The notes: generated from the sequence alone by a model not told the origin. DNA of 64,000 bases from Planotetraspora mira (GCF_016863275.1 NZ_BOOO01000006.1:1-64000), one strand, 5' to 3'. Shown: positions 51,060-62,331, counted from the stretch's first letter. Made by a program: numbers and translations.

Positions 51060-52774
51060 CCGGCATGGCCACCGAATCCGGCACACCTCTGCGGCTTCTC
51101 GCGCCGGGGATGCCCAAACGGCTGGTCCTCGCGACACTCGCGGGGGCGGCCGCCGACCTCGCGGGGATCGCGCTGATCGCGGCGGCCGCGTGGATGATCA
51201 CGAGGGCGGCCGAGCAGCCTCCGCTGGCCGCGCTCTCCGTCGCCATCGTGGCGGTGCGGGCCTTCGCCACCACCCGCGGGATCTTCAGGTACGGCGAGCG
51301 GCTGTCCGGCCACGACGTCGCCCTCCGCGCCCAGGCGGGCACGCGCGAACGCCTCTACCAGGCGCTCGTCCCCACCGGGCCGCTGCCGCGGCGCGGCGCC
51401 GACCTGCTCAGCCGGATGGTGGACGACACCGACGCGGTCCAGGACCTGCTCGTCCGCTGTCTGCTGCCCGCCCTCGCCGCGCTCCTCGCCGGGACGGCCG
51501 CCGTGGTCCTCACCGCGTTCATCCTGCCCTTCGCGGCACTCCTGCTGGCCCTGGGTCTGCTGGTGGCGGGCGTCGCCCTGCCCGCCGGTACGGCCGCGGC
51601 CGCGCGGAGATGGTCCGCCCGGATCGCACCCGCCAGAGCCGAACTGGCCGCGCGCGTGGCCGACCTCGTCCATGGCGCGGCCGACCTCGCGGCGTACGGC
51701 GCCCGGGACCAGGCCCTTTCCGCCGGGATGGACGCGGACGCACGCCTCGCGAAGCTCGAGCGCGGCCAGTCGCGGGTCAACGCGGCGGCACTCGGGCTCG
51801 GCGTGCTCGTGCAGGGGCTGACCGTGGTGGCCGTCGTGCTCGCGGCCCGCTCCGCGGATCTGGACGGCGTCGCGACGGCCGTGCTCGCCCTGACCTCGCT
51901 GGTCTCCTTCGAGCCCGTGCTGCCGCTCGGGGCCGCGGGCGAACGGTTCGCCGGAGTGCTCGCCGCCCTGCGGAGGTTGCGGGAGATCGGGGCGACGCCG
52001 CCGGCGGTGGCCGAGCCAGGCGACCCCCTCACGTTGCCGGAAGCGCCGCCGACCGTCGAGATCGAGGATCTGGTGGTCCGCCACGGAGACAGGGAACCCG
52101 CGCTCAACGGGGTGAGCTTGAGGCTGGCGCCCGGCGACCGGGTGGCGATCGTCGGGCCGAGCGGCGCGGGGAAGAGCACCCTGCTGGCCGCGCTCATGCG
52201 GACCGTCGACTTCGAATCCGGAAATATCAGGATCGATGGCGTGGACATCCGGCGGTACGCCTCCGACGACGTCCGTGCGAGGATCACCGGGCTCACCCAG
52301 GATCCCTACGTCTTCCAGGCCACCCTCCGTGACAACCTCCGCCTCGCCGGCCCCGAGGCCTCCGACGAGGACCTCGCCCATGCCGTACGGCAGGCCCGCC
52401 TGGACGGCTGGACGGACCGGACCGGATGGGACACGACGCTCGGCGAGGACGGGCGGACGGTGTCCGGCGGGCAACTCCAGCGTCTCGCCCTGGCCCGTGC
52501 CCTGCTGTTCGACCCGCAGGTGCTCCTCCTGGACGAGCCGGCGGAGGCCGTCGACGAGGAGACGGCGGACGCCCTGCTGGCCGACCTGCTGGACGCCACG
52601 AGGGGCCGGACGACCCTCCTGGTCACCCACCGTCTTCGCGGGCTCGAGCAGGTGGACGAGATCATCGTCCTGGAGGGCGGAAGGGTCGTGCAGCGCGGAC
52701 CGCACGACGCCCTGGTCGCCGCTCCCGGCTACTACCGGGACCTGTGGGAGTCCGAGGTGCTCACGCGTCGCTGA
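51056..52774 (+). CDS. cydC: thiol reductant ABC exporter, CydC subunit
   Basis: A 572-residue ABC half-transporter partner of CydD. The membrane domain (about 20-300) contains RAFATTRGIFRYGERLSGHDVALRAQAGTRERLY, typical of CydC. The nucleotide-binding domain has Walker A GPSGAGKST (about 366-374), VSGGQLQRLALARAL and LLLDEPAEAVD. Unlike CydD it has no repeat between its domains. The ATG overlaps the cydD stop (ATGA). It is last of the operon, before an 11-bp hairpin. Confidence 0.92.
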   Translation: MTGMATESGTPLRLLAPGMPKRLVLATLAGAAADLAGIALIAAAAWMITRAAEQPPLAALSVAIVAVRAFATTRGIFRYGERLSGHDVALRAQAGTRERLYQALVPTGPLPRRGADLLSRMVDDTDAVQDLLVRCLLPALAALLAGTAAVVLTAFILPFAALLLALGLLVAGVALPAGTAAAARRWSARIAPARAELAARVADLVHGAADLAAYGARDQALSAGMDADARLAKLERGQSRVNAAALGLGVLVQGLTVVAVVLAARSADLDGVATAVLALTSLVSFEPVLPLGAAGERFAGVLAALRRLREIGATPPAVAEPGDPLTLPEAPPTVEIEDLVVRHGDREPALNGVSLRLAPGDRVAIVGPSGAGKSTLLAALMRTVDFESGNIRIDGVDIRRYASDDVRARITGLTQDPYVFQATLRDNLRLAGPEASDEDLAHAVRQARLDGWTDRTGWDTTLGEDGRTVSGGQLQRLALARALLFDPQVLLLDEPAEAVDEETADALLADLLDATRGRTTLLVTHRLRGLEQVDEIIVLEGGRVVQRGPHDALVAAPGYYRDLWESEVLTRR

Positions 52775-52784
52775 CGCGACGTCG

Positions 52785-52812
52785 AGCCGGCGGCCGCTGA
52801 GGGCCGCCGGCT
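52785..52812 (+). terminator. cydABDC terminator
   Basis: Perfect 11-bp stem AGCCGGCGGCC (52785-52795) / GGCCGCCGGCT (52802-52812), six-base loop. It also lies downstream of the convergent htrA gene. Confidence 0.82.
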
Positions 52813-52832
52813 GGGGGACGGTCTCGAGACGC

Positions 52833-52880
52833 TTCCGGGGAACTCACCGGGGGTGTTCCGGGGACTTGCCGGGGGCGTTC
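52833..52880. repeat. short direct repeats, 22-23-base period
   Basis: TTCCGGGGAACTCACCGGGGGTG (52833-52855) is followed by TTCCGGGGACTTGCCGGGGGCG (52856-52877) and the start of a third. Each unit can form a small hairpin. They sit between the cyd terminator and the htrA stop. Confidence 0.6.
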
Positions 52881-52889
52881 CTGGGAGCC

Positions 52890-54191
52890 TCAGTTCGTCG
52901 CCGACTGCTCCGCGAGAGTGATCGAAGCCGTCGAGGTCTTGCCGTTCCGCGAGTAGGTGATGGTGACCTTGTCGCCAGGGCGGGAGGTGCGGATCTCGCC
53001 CACGAGCGTCTCGGCGCTGTCGACCACCTTGTCGTTCACCTTGGTGACCAGGTCGCCCTCTTCGAGGCCGGCCTTGTCGGCCGGGCTGCCGGCCGTGATC
53101 GAGCCGATCACGGCGCCTTCCGCGTCTCCGGTGGCGTCGGCCAGGCTCACGCCGAGGAAGGCGTGGGTCGCCTTGCCGGTCTTGATGAGCTGGTCGGCGA
53201 CCTGCCTGGCGGTGTTGATCGGAATCGCGAAGCCCACGCCGATGTTGCCCGAGCTCTGCCCGGACGTCGCGATGGCGGTGTTGATGCCGATGACCTGGCC
53301 TGCCGCGTTGACCAGGGCGCCGCCCGAGTTGCCCGGGTTGATCGCCGCGTCCGTCTGGACCATGCCGCCGATCGTCGTGCCCTGCTGCTGTTCCTGCTGC
53401 TGCTGACCGAACGGGAACGGCTGCTGCTGCTGCTGCTCCTCGCCCCCCTCGGTGAGGGTGCGATCGAGCGCGCTCACGATGCCCGACGTGACCGAGCCTT
53501 CCAGGCCCAGCGGGCTTCCGATGGCGAGCACCGCGTCGCCGACCTGGAGCTTGTCGCTGTCACCGAGCGAGGCCGGCGTCAGGCCGGACACGCCCTGCGC
53601 CTGGATGACGGCCAGGTCCGTCGTCGGGTCCGTGCCCTTGACCGTGGCCGAGGCCGTCTTGCCGTCACTGAACTTGACGGTGACGTCGCCGTTGCCCTGG
53701 CCGAGTTCGGAGACCACGTGGTTGTTGGTCAGGATCAGGCCGTCGGCCGACAGGATCACGCCGGACCCCTCACCGCCGCCGTTCTGCGTCGTGATCCTGA
53801 TCGACACCACGGAGGGCTGAATGGCCTTGGCCACCTCCGCGATGGTGTTGACCGAGGTGTTCGACGCGGGGTTCACGAGCGGGCTGGAGATCACGGTCTG
53901 GCCGTCGTGCGTCGCATTGGCGACGAGGGCCCCCGTGGCCCCGCCGCCGATCGCCACGACGGCGAGCGCGAGGCCGGTGATCACCTTCTGCCTGCCGGTC
54001 ATGCCGGCCTTCTGCCGCTGCGGCGGCAGCGGCCCGCCGTACGGCGAGGTGTCGTACGGCCCCGGGCTGCCATAACCGCCATAGCCTCCGCCGTACTGGC
54101 CCTGCTGTGGCGGAGTCCTGCCGAACTGGCTCCAGCCGTGACCGGGGAGCACCTCGGTGTCGTTGCCGCGACCCTGCTCGTCTGAGCTCAT
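52890..54191 (-). CDS. membrane-anchored HtrA/DegP-like serine protease with PDZ domain
   Basis: A 433-residue envelope protease for misfolded proteins. A cytoplasmic Gly/Tyr/Pro/Gln-rich region (about 1-65) leads to one membrane helix (VITGLALAVVAIGGGATGALVA, about 72-93). A trypsin-like domain follows with His (TNNHVV), Asp (TTDLAVI) and Ser (INPGNSGGAL), then a PDZ domain (FLGVSLADATGDAEGAVIGSITAGSPADKAGLEEGDLVTKVND). A Gln-rich loop (EEQQQQQPFPFGQQQQEQQQG) interrupts the protease domain near the L1/LA region. The ATG at 54191 is chosen because GAGGGGG lies six bases before it. The 134 bases upstream of the gene (54192-54325) show nothing clear. Confidence 0.93.
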   Translation of the reverse strand: MSSDEQGRGNDTEVLPGHGWSQFGRTPPQQGQYGGGYGGYGSPGPYDTSPYGGPLPPQRQKAGMTGRQKVITGLALAVVAIGGGATGALVANATHDGQTVISSPLVNPASNTSVNTIAEVAKAIQPSVVSIRITTQNGGGEGSGVILSADGLILTNNHVVSELGQGNGDVTVKFSDGKTASATVKGTDPTTDLAVIQAQGVSGLTPASLGDSDKLQVGDAVLAIGSPLGLEGSVTSGIVSALDRTLTEGGEEQQQQQPFPFGQQQQEQQQGTTIGGMVQTDAAINPGNSGGALVNAAGQVIGINTAIATSGQSSGNIGVGFAIPINTARQVADQLIKTGKATHAFLGVSLADATGDAEGAVIGSITAGSPADKAGLEEGDLVTKVNDKVVDSAETLVGEIRTSRPGDKVTITYSRNGKTSTASITLAEQSATN

Positions 54192-54325
54192 CGCCATCCC
54201 CCTCAATTGGATCTGCCGGTGATCCGGCTCTCCGCCGGTACAACCACTACGATGGCAAATCCTCGATAAGGTCACGCTAAGCGATCAGCGGTTCCTACCG
54301 GCGGATGCCGCACGCGGCTCTTATA

Positions 54326-55861
54326 TCACGACGTCGGGGGCCAGTATTCATCGCGCAACAGGCGCTTGTACAACTTGCCCGTCGGGTGTCTCGGGAGTTC
54401 GTCGCGGAAGTCCACCGACTTCGGGCACTTGTAGTGGGCGAGACGTGCCCGGCAGTACTCGATGAGCTCGGCCGCGAGCTCCGGGCCCGCCTCCTCCGGG
54501 ACGACGGGCTGGACGACGGCCTTCACCTGCTCGCCCATCTCCTCGTCCGGCACGCCGAAGACGGCCACGTCGGCCACCTTGGGGTGGACCGACAACACGT
54601 TCTCGGCCTCCTGGGGATAGACGTTCACCCCACCTGAGATGATCATGTAGGAGCGGCGGTCGGTGAGGTAGAGGAAGCCCTCCTCGTCGACGTAGCCGAT
54701 GTCACCGAGCGTCGTCCAGCCCCTGCCGAGCGGGTCCTGCGCGGAGCGGGTCTTGTCCGGGTCCCCGTGGTAGACGAACCGGGGGCCGTCGGCGAAATAG
54801 ACCGTCCCGTGCTCGCCCGGGGGCAGTTCGCCGCCCTCCTCGTCGCAGATGTGCACGACGCCCAGCAGCGGCCGGCCCACCGTGCCCTTGTGCTTCAGCC
54901 ACTCCTCCGAGCCGACGTAGAGGAAGCCGTTGCCCTCGGTGCCCGCGTAGTACTCGTGGATGATCGGCCCCCACCACTCGATCATCTGCTCCTTGACGGG
55001 GACGGGGCAGGGAGCGGCGGCGTGGATGGCGCACCTCAGCGAGGACAGGTCGTAACGCGACCGGACCTCGGGCGGCAGCTTCAGCAGCTTGATGAACATC
55101 GTCGGCACCCACTGCGAGTGCGTGACGCGGTACCTCTCGATGAGCTGGAGCGCCTCCTCGGGGTCGAACCTCTCCATCACGACGATGGTCGCCCCGGCCC
55201 GCTGGAAGTTCATGCAGTACCGCAGCGGGGCGGCGTGGTAGAGCGGAGCGGGCGACAGGTACACGCTGTCGGGGGTCGGGGCGAACAGGAACTGGATGAG
55301 CTGCAGCAGCGGCCCGGGAGAGTCGAGCGGCGCCTTGCTCAGTGTTGGCTTGACCCCCTTCGGCCGCCCGGTGGTGCCCGACGAGTACAGCATGTCCACG
55401 CCCTGGCACTCGTCCGCGATGGGCGTCACCGGCCGCGTGGCCGTCGCCTCCTCGTAGGACGTGAACCCGGGCGCGGTGCCGTCGAGCATCAGCCGCACCT
55501 CGACCCCCGGCGTCTCGCCGGTCACGGAGGTGGCGACGGCGGCCAGCTTCGCCGAGGAGATGAAGGCCCGGGCACCGCAGTTGTTCAGGATGTAGGCGAG
55601 CTCGTCGGCCTGGAGGCGGGAGCTGATCGCGGTGTAGTACAGCCCGGCACGGTGGGCGGCCCAGGCAATGGTCAGGAAGAGGGGATGGTTCTCCAGCATG
55701 AAGGCGATGTGGTCGCCCGGCTGGAGCCCGGCGGCCCGGAAGAGGTGGGCCAGGCGGTTGGACTCCTCGTCGAGTTCCCGGTAGGTGACCACGCGGCCGG
55801 AGCCCGCCATGATCACCGCCGGCTTGTCTGGCGTCTCGGCCGCGACGGCTCCCGGATGCAT
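54326..55861 (-). CDS. acyl-CoA synthetase (AMP-binding enzyme)
   Basis: A 511-residue ANL-superfamily enzyme that activates a carboxylic acid as acyl-AMP and joins it to CoA. Motifs: LYSSGTTGRPKGV (A3), YYAGTEGNG (A5), GWTTLGDIGYVDEEGFLYLTDRRSYMIISGGVNVYPQEAENVL (A7-A8), and the C-terminal lysine in PTGKLYKR. The fatty or aromatic acid substrate cannot be told. It stands alone. The ATG at 55861 has no Shine-Dalgarno but lies seven bases after a TAATGT box, so the mRNA is probably leaderless. Confidence 0.92.
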   Translation of the reverse strand: MHPGAVAAETPDKPAVIMAGSGRVVTYRELDEESNRLAHLFRAAGLQPGDHIAFMLENHPLFLTIAWAAHRAGLYYTAISSRLQADELAYILNNCGARAFISSAKLAAVATSVTGETPGVEVRLMLDGTAPGFTSYEEATATRPVTPIADECQGVDMLYSSGTTGRPKGVKPTLSKAPLDSPGPLLQLIQFLFAPTPDSVYLSPAPLYHAAPLRYCMNFQRAGATIVVMERFDPEEALQLIERYRVTHSQWVPTMFIKLLKLPPEVRSRYDLSSLRCAIHAAAPCPVPVKEQMIEWWGPIIHEYYAGTEGNGFLYVGSEEWLKHKGTVGRPLLGVVHICDEEGGELPPGEHGTVYFADGPRFVYHGDPDKTRSAQDPLGRGWTTLGDIGYVDEEGFLYLTDRRSYMIISGGVNVYPQEAENVLSVHPKVADVAVFGVPDEEMGEQVKAVVQPVVPEEAGPELAAELIEYCRARLAHYKCPKSVDFRDELPRHPTGKLYKRLLRDEYWPPTS

Positions 55862-55867
55862 AACAGA

Positions 55868-55873
55868 ACATTA
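55868..55873 (-). promoter_or_regulatory. -10 box of the acyl-CoA synthetase gene, likely leaderless
   Basis: TAATGT on the minus strand ends six bases before the ATG, the same hexamer and nearly the same spacing as at zwf. A -35 box is poor (TTCCGC at 18 bases). Confidence 0.5.
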
Positions 55874-55959
55874 CTCGGGCACCCGGATCCGGCGGAAGAT
55901 CCTCTTACCGGGCCGCACCCGCACCCGGGCTCGCGCCGTACCGGCGTTCACACACGCAT

Positions 55960-56004
55960 GCGTACGGCCCGCGTTCCCGGGACACGGGAGCGCGGGCCGT
56001 ACGC
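55960..56004 (-). terminator. lon terminator
   Basis: 20-bp stem with one G-T mismatch, 55960-55979 with 55985-56004, and a five-base loop, just after the lon stop codon. It also insulates the upstream side of the acyl-CoA synthetase promoter. Confidence 0.85.
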
Positions 56005-56010
56005 GGTGGG

Positions 56011-58374
<2,364 letters not shown>

Positions 58375-58387
58375 GCGAACTCCCAAG

Positions 58388-58408
58388 GTTGAGTTATGCC
58401 GACTCAAC
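58388..58408. promoter_or_regulatory. HAIR element (HspR operator) of lon
   Basis: GTTGAGT-N7-ACTCAAC (58388-58394 and 58402-58408), matching the HspR-associated inverted repeat CTTGAGT-N7-ACTCAAG in all but the outermost base of each arm. It lies between the lon start and its presumed promoter. Confidence 0.92.
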
Positions 58409-58623
58409 TAACAGGAGCCCGGGTGTGTTCCCACTTTTGCGCGTGTTCGCTGCGAGCGATCGTAATCCTGTAATCAGCCCGTTCAGGGCCCCGCGTCGAG
58501 GCTTCGTACGGAGGTCATGGTGCGGAGCCACGGTGCTGAACCGGCCTCCCGGGGGGCGGAGGCGCACTCCGGGAAATGTCGGTGGCGGCGGATAACTTCC
58601 CGATCAGGTCGGAGAGGAGTGCG

Positions 58624-58950
58624 ATGTACCGCCAGGGAGACATCCTGATCATGCCGGTGCCCGAAGAGGGGGTGCCCGCGGAGGCTCGGACGGGGCCGCC
58701 CGAGCCGCGGGACGCTCGGGGCCGCCTCGTGCTGGCGCTGGGAGAGGCCACCGGTCACGCGCACGCGATCGCCGGGCCGGGGACGCTGCTGCTCGACCCG
58801 GATCCGAGCCGCCCGGGGTTCCTGCACCTGCCGTCCGGCGGGCGCCTGGTCCACGAGGAACACGCCGCGATCTCGCTGCCCAAGGGGTGGTATCGGGTGA
58901 TCCGTCAGCGTGAGTACGTCCCCGGCGCCTTCCGGGTGGTGGCCGACTGA
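58624..58950 (+). CDS. small conserved protein paired with the DUF6745 gene
   Basis: A 108-residue soluble protein. MYRQGDILIMPVPEE is followed by RGRLVLALGEATGHAHAI, then FLHLPSGGRLVHEEHAAISLPKGWYRVIRQREYVPGAFRVV. The G-E-x-T-G-H-A-H block and the V-H-E-E-H / R-Q-R-E-Y end recur, as I recall, in small proteins encoded beside DUF6745 proteins in many bacteria. The conserved His and Glu residues look like a metal-binding cupin-like barrel, which is inference. The ATG at 58624 has GGAG five bases before it; a longer frame from 58576 is rejected. Its stop overlaps the next start by one base (TGATG). No function is known to me. Confidence 0.7.
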   Translation: MYRQGDILIMPVPEEGVPAEARTGPPEPRDARGRLVLALGEATGHAHAIAGPGTLLLDPDPSRPGFLHLPSGGRLVHEEHAAISLPKGWYRVIRQREYVPGAFRVVAD

Positions 58951-60155
58951 TGACCGCCGCACTGAGTTCCGGGACCATGCCGGGCGCCCGGCCCGGCGGC
59001 TCGGATTCCAGGTCCTGGGAGGAGACGGCCCTCGCCACGGGTCCCGCCGACCGCGCCGCCGCCGAAGAGGGGGTACGGCAGGCCTACTGGGACGCCGGCC
59101 TGGCCAGGCCCGAGCGGATCGTCTGGCTCGGCTCCCCCTTGCGCGGCGCCGTCGCGGCCCTGCTGCTGGCCGACCCCGCGAGCGCGGACGCGCTGGAGCG
59201 GGCGGATCTCGGCGGGCTCGCCGGGGGGGTGCTGCTCCAGCTCGAGGCGGCAGGCCGACCGGCGGACTCGCTGACCGGCCGTGCGATGGACGCGTCGGCC
59301 GCCGCCGGCGCGTCGGTGCGCACGGCGATCCGCACTCTTCCGTGGGAGCGGGCGAGGGCGGCCGTCCACGCCGCGCTCGGCCCGGCCGGCTGGGCCGAGG
59401 CGTGGGCGGGCGGCGGCGGGCGGCTCTGGCAGCCGGTGAACAGGACGGTCTCCGACATTCGGCGCCGGATGTCGGAGATGGGAGGCGAGACCGCGGGCGA
59501 GCTTCTGCGTGGGGCGACGCTCGACGCGGTCCTCGGTCAGCACGACGCCGCCTGGTTGTGCGTCTTCGACCCGGTCTGCGGGGTCAGGGCGGGCGTCGCC
59601 GAGGTCCCGCGCGCGGCCCTGGGAGGTCTGGCCGCGGTCGCGCGCGCAGCAGGCTGGTGGTGGCCGTTCGAGCGGATCGCGCTCGTCTGCGAGCGCCCGT
59701 CGGAGGCGCACCGTGACGACGCCGGGCGGCTTCACCGGGCCGACGGGCCGGCGATGTCCTTCCCGGACGGGTTCGCGCTCCACGCCTGGCACGGCATGCC
59801 CGTTCCCAGCGGGTTCGGCGCCGCGATGGCCTCGCTCGACGCCGGGCGGATCCGGGCCGAGGAGAACGCCGAGCTGCGCCGGGTGATGCTGGAGCACTAC
59901 GGGTTCGAGCGTTACCTCAAGGAGTCCAACGCGTCTGCGATGCACCGGGACGAGACGGGCACGTTGTGGCGCCTCGCCCTGCCCGGCGACGAGGACCTCG
60001 TGATGGTCCAGGTCGTCAACTCCACGCCGGAGCCCGACGGAACCCGCCGGACCTACTTCCTCCGGGTGCCGCCGTCGGTCTCACGAGCCCGGGAGGGCGT
60101 CGCCTGGACCTTCGGCGTCTCCGAGGCCGACTACCGTCCCGAGAAGGAGACCTGA
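58950..60155 (+). CDS. DUF6745 family protein
   Basis: A 401-residue protein that I match to DUF6745. The first 220 residues are Ala/Arg-rich and helical and contain no enzyme motif that I recognise. The conserved core is HRADGPAMSFPDGFALHAWHGMPVPSGF (about 255-285), followed by RRVMLEHYGFERYL and MHRDETGTLWRLALPGDEDLVMVQVVNSTPEPDGTRRTYFLRVPP. Function is unknown. It is translationally coupled to the small protein upstream. Its 3' end overlaps the convergent STM4011 gene by 25 bases, so the two transcripts would be antisense at their ends. Confidence 0.7.
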   Translation: MTAALSSGTMPGARPGGSDSRSWEETALATGPADRAAAEEGVRQAYWDAGLARPERIVWLGSPLRGAVAALLLADPASADALERADLGGLAGGVLLQLEAAGRPADSLTGRAMDASAAAGASVRTAIRTLPWERARAAVHAALGPAGWAEAWAGGGGRLWQPVNRTVSDIRRRMSEMGGETAGELLRGATLDAVLGQHDAAWLCVFDPVCGVRAGVAEVPRAALGGLAAVARAAGWWWPFERIALVCERPSEAHRDDAGRLHRADGPAMSFPDGFALHAWHGMPVPSGFGAAMASLDAGRIRAEENAELRRVMLEHYGFERYLKESNASAMHRDETGTLWRLALPGDEDLVMVQVVNSTPEPDGTRRTYFLRVPPSVSRAREGVAWTFGVSEADYRPEKET

Positions 60156-61021
60156 CCGGGAAGAGCGGCGGGCGGCGCCGGCACGCGCTCGAGGATCCCC
60201 CCGGCGAAGACGTCGTAGAGGCCCAGCGGCTCCAGGTGCACGTACCCGATGTGGCAGTCGCAGGCCGCCGCCGGGCACGGCCGGGGCCGCAGGGCCTGGC
60301 GGAAGGACCCGTCATAGAGGTTGCCGAGCTCGGTGGGGATGAAATGACATCGCCTGACCGTGCCGTCGCCGTTCACCGAGATCACCGTGTCGCCGGTACG
60401 GCACGGCAGACCGGCGCTCAGGTGCGGGCGGCGGCTGTACCCGAAGAGGGGGTCGATCGCGGTCCACTCGGCCGCCTCCGCGTCGGTGTAGCGGCGCCCC
60501 TCCTCGGCGTTCACCCACAGGTACGTCGGCTCGGGAAGGTCCGCCCGAAGCCGGCGGGCGGGGCCGAGGTGGTCCGGATGGCCCACGATGCCGACGCTGT
60601 GCCGTACGCCGATCCGGTCCAGGTCGCGGCATTTGGCGAGGAAGCGGTCGTAGGCGACCTGACTCGGGTGGTACGTGCACCACAAGGCGAGACTGCCCAG
60701 GTCGGCCTCGGCGAGCCAGCCGGTGCGGCAACTCAGGTTCGTCTGGATCGCCACCGTTCGGACGTGGCCGAGACGGCTGAGCGCGATCATCGCGTCCCGG
60801 TACCACGAGCGGACGAGCCCTTCACCCCACGGCGTGAACAGCACCGAGATCGGGTGGTCCTGCTCCGCGACCCAGGTGGTGAAGCGCTTCAGCGCGGCCC
60901 GGTCGGCGCGCAGCCGGTCGGGGTCGTCGCGCCGCTTGGCGAACGGGCAGTAGGCGCAGTCGTAGTCGCAACTCGACAGCGGACCGCGGTAGAGGATCGA
61001 CAGATGCCCGGCCGCTGTCAT
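60131..61021 (-). CDS. STM4011 family radical SAM protein
   Basis: A 296-residue radical SAM enzyme with the cluster motif C18-x3-C22-x2-C25 (SSCDYDCAYCPF). Further cysteines near the C-terminus (CRTG, RRCHF, RPCPAAACDCHIGYVHLEP) could hold an auxiliary iron-sulfur cluster, as in SPASM/twitch enzymes. It acts with STM4012, STM4013 and STM4014 in a conserved but uncharacterised operon; the reaction is unknown. GAGGAG precedes two consecutive ATGs (61024, 61021), and the second has the better spacing. It starts at the stop of STM4012 and is the last gene of the operon within view. Confidence 0.85.
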   Translation of the reverse strand: MTAAGHLSILYRGPLSSCDYDCAYCPFAKRRDDPDRLRADRAALKRFTTWVAEQDHPISVLFTPWGEGLVRSWYRDAMIALSRLGHVRTVAIQTNLSCRTGWLAEADLGSLALWCTYHPSQVAYDRFLAKCRDLDRIGVRHSVGIVGHPDHLGPARRLRADLPEPTYLWVNAEEGRRYTDAEAAEWTAIDPLFGYSRRPHLSAGLPCRTGDTVISVNGDGTVRRCHFIPTELGNLYDGSFRQALRPRPCPAAACDCHIGYVHLEPLGLYDVFAGGILERVPAPPAALPGQVSFSGR

Positions 61022-62331
61022 CATCGCTCCTCATAGGCCTGCATCAGTGCCTCCACTCGGCCGGAGAACAGGGCCGGGCCGATGGCGTCCGAGTAGGCCA
61101 GGCCCTCCGGGGTCAGCCGCACCAGGTCGCGGTCGCTCTCCAGCCACCCGAGGCCGGCGTACCGGGACAGTTCCACGCCGAAGTCGTCCATGACGTCGCC
61201 GCCGAATCGTTCCCGGTAGCCCGCGCGCGCCATCCCGTCGGCCTGCAGCAGGGACTGGATCAGATGGCGGCGCCTCATCTCCTCGTCGTCGAGGCGGAAG
61301 CCCACGTTCGCCACCGTGAACTCACCGGCGGGCAGGCGGACGAAATCATCGATGATCGCCCGTACATGCCGCGCCGCCACGGCGTACTCGTAGGAGTAGT
61401 GCAGGCTCCGCGTGTACGACCGGGCGCCGCAGCCCAGGCCGACCATCCCGTCGGTCTGACAGCAGTACTCGGTCGAGCCGCCGGAGCCCGGCAGGCGGAA
61501 CATCCGCATCGACACCTGCTCGTAGCCCGCCTCGAGCAGATGGTCGCGGCCCACGCGGTAGAGGTCGAGCCGCTGGTCGTCCCAATCGCGGTCCCTGCGG
61601 CCCAAACCGGTGAGCGGCCGCACGTACAGCGGATAGAGGTACAGCTCCTCCGGACGCCACTCCAGCGCGGAGTCCAGGGAGTACCGCCAGGACCGCGGCG
61701 TCTGGCCGTCGATCCCGTAGATCAGGTCGATGTTGAGCACCTCGAACGCGGCGTCCCTGATCCGGCCGAGCGCCGCCTCGACCTCCGACCGCCTCTGCGG
61801 CCGCACGGCGGCCCGGGCCTCGGCGTCGACGAAGCTCTGCACGCCGATGGAGACGCGGGTGGCGCCCCGGTCGGCGAGCACGGCGAGGCGGTCCGCGGTC
61901 GCCGTCGCGGGCGAGGTCTCGACGGACACCGGGATCGCGCGGAGGTCGGTTCCGAGGACGTTCTCCGTGAGGTCGAAGAGCCGGTTCAGCTCCGCCGGGC
62001 TCAGGTAGGTCGGCGTGCCGCCGCCGACGGCGGCCACCGCGAAGCGGGGATCCGGCAGCGCCTCCCGAAGCGCGTAGGCCTGCCGCTCAAGTGCGTCGAG
62101 GTACGCGCCGACCAGTTCCTCCGGGGCGCCCGTCCGCGTGAACAGGTTGCAGAAGCCGCAGCGCATCTCGCAGAAGGGGATGTGCAGGTAGAGGAAGAGC
62201 GCGTCGGTCCGCTCACCCGCCCAGACGTCGCGCAGAGCAGGACGTGGATCCAAGGGCCGATACGCCGTCTTATGGGGATAGGCGTAGACATATCCGTCGT
62301 ACGGGCTGATTGCGGTGTCGATCTCTGTCAT
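61021..62331 (-). CDS. STM4012 family radical SAM protein (HemN-like)
   Basis: A 436-residue radical SAM protein of the HemN/HemW-like class: cluster motif C54-x3-C58-x2-C61 (FCEMRCGFCN), GGGTPT, VSVETSP, RVSIGVQSF and NIDLIYGIDGQT. HemN relatives use a second SAM and act in oxygen-independent radical chemistry or methyl transfer. Location in the STM4011-STM4014 operon separates it from true coproporphyrinogen oxidases. The ATG overlaps the STM4013 stop (ATGA), and the stop overlaps STM4011. The substrate is unknown. Confidence 0.88.
   Translation of the reverse strand: MTEIDTAISPYDGYVYAYPHKTAYRPLDPRPALRDVWAGERTDALFLYLHIPFCEMRCGFCNLFTRTGAPEELVGAYLDALERQAYALREALPDPRFAVAAVGGGTPTYLSPAELNRLFDLTENVLGTDLRAIPVSVETSPATATADRLAVLADRGATRVSIGVQSFVDAEARAAVRPQRRSEVEAALGRIRDAAFEVLNIDLIYGIDGQTPRSWRYSLDSALEWRPEELYLYPLYVRPLTGLGRRDRDWDDQRLDLYRVGRDHLLEAGYEQVSMRMFRLPGSGGSTEYCCQTDGMVGLGCGARSYTRSLHYSYEYAVAARHVRAIIDDFVRLPAGEFTVANVGFRLDDEEMRRRHLIQSLLQADGMARAGYRERFGGDVMDDFGVELSRYAGLGWLESDRDLVRLTPEGLAYSDAIGPALFSGRVEALMQAYEER

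Noticed and set aside
48405-51137. A 910-codon open frame antisense to cydB and cydD
   Set aside because: Same GC-bias artefact; it crosses several real genes, has no domain, and contains the reverse reading of the interspersed repeat.
53385-53445. CTG/CAG trinucleotide run as an unstable microsatellite
   Set aside because: It encodes a Gln-rich loop in HtrA interrupted by other codons; runs are too short to call unstable.
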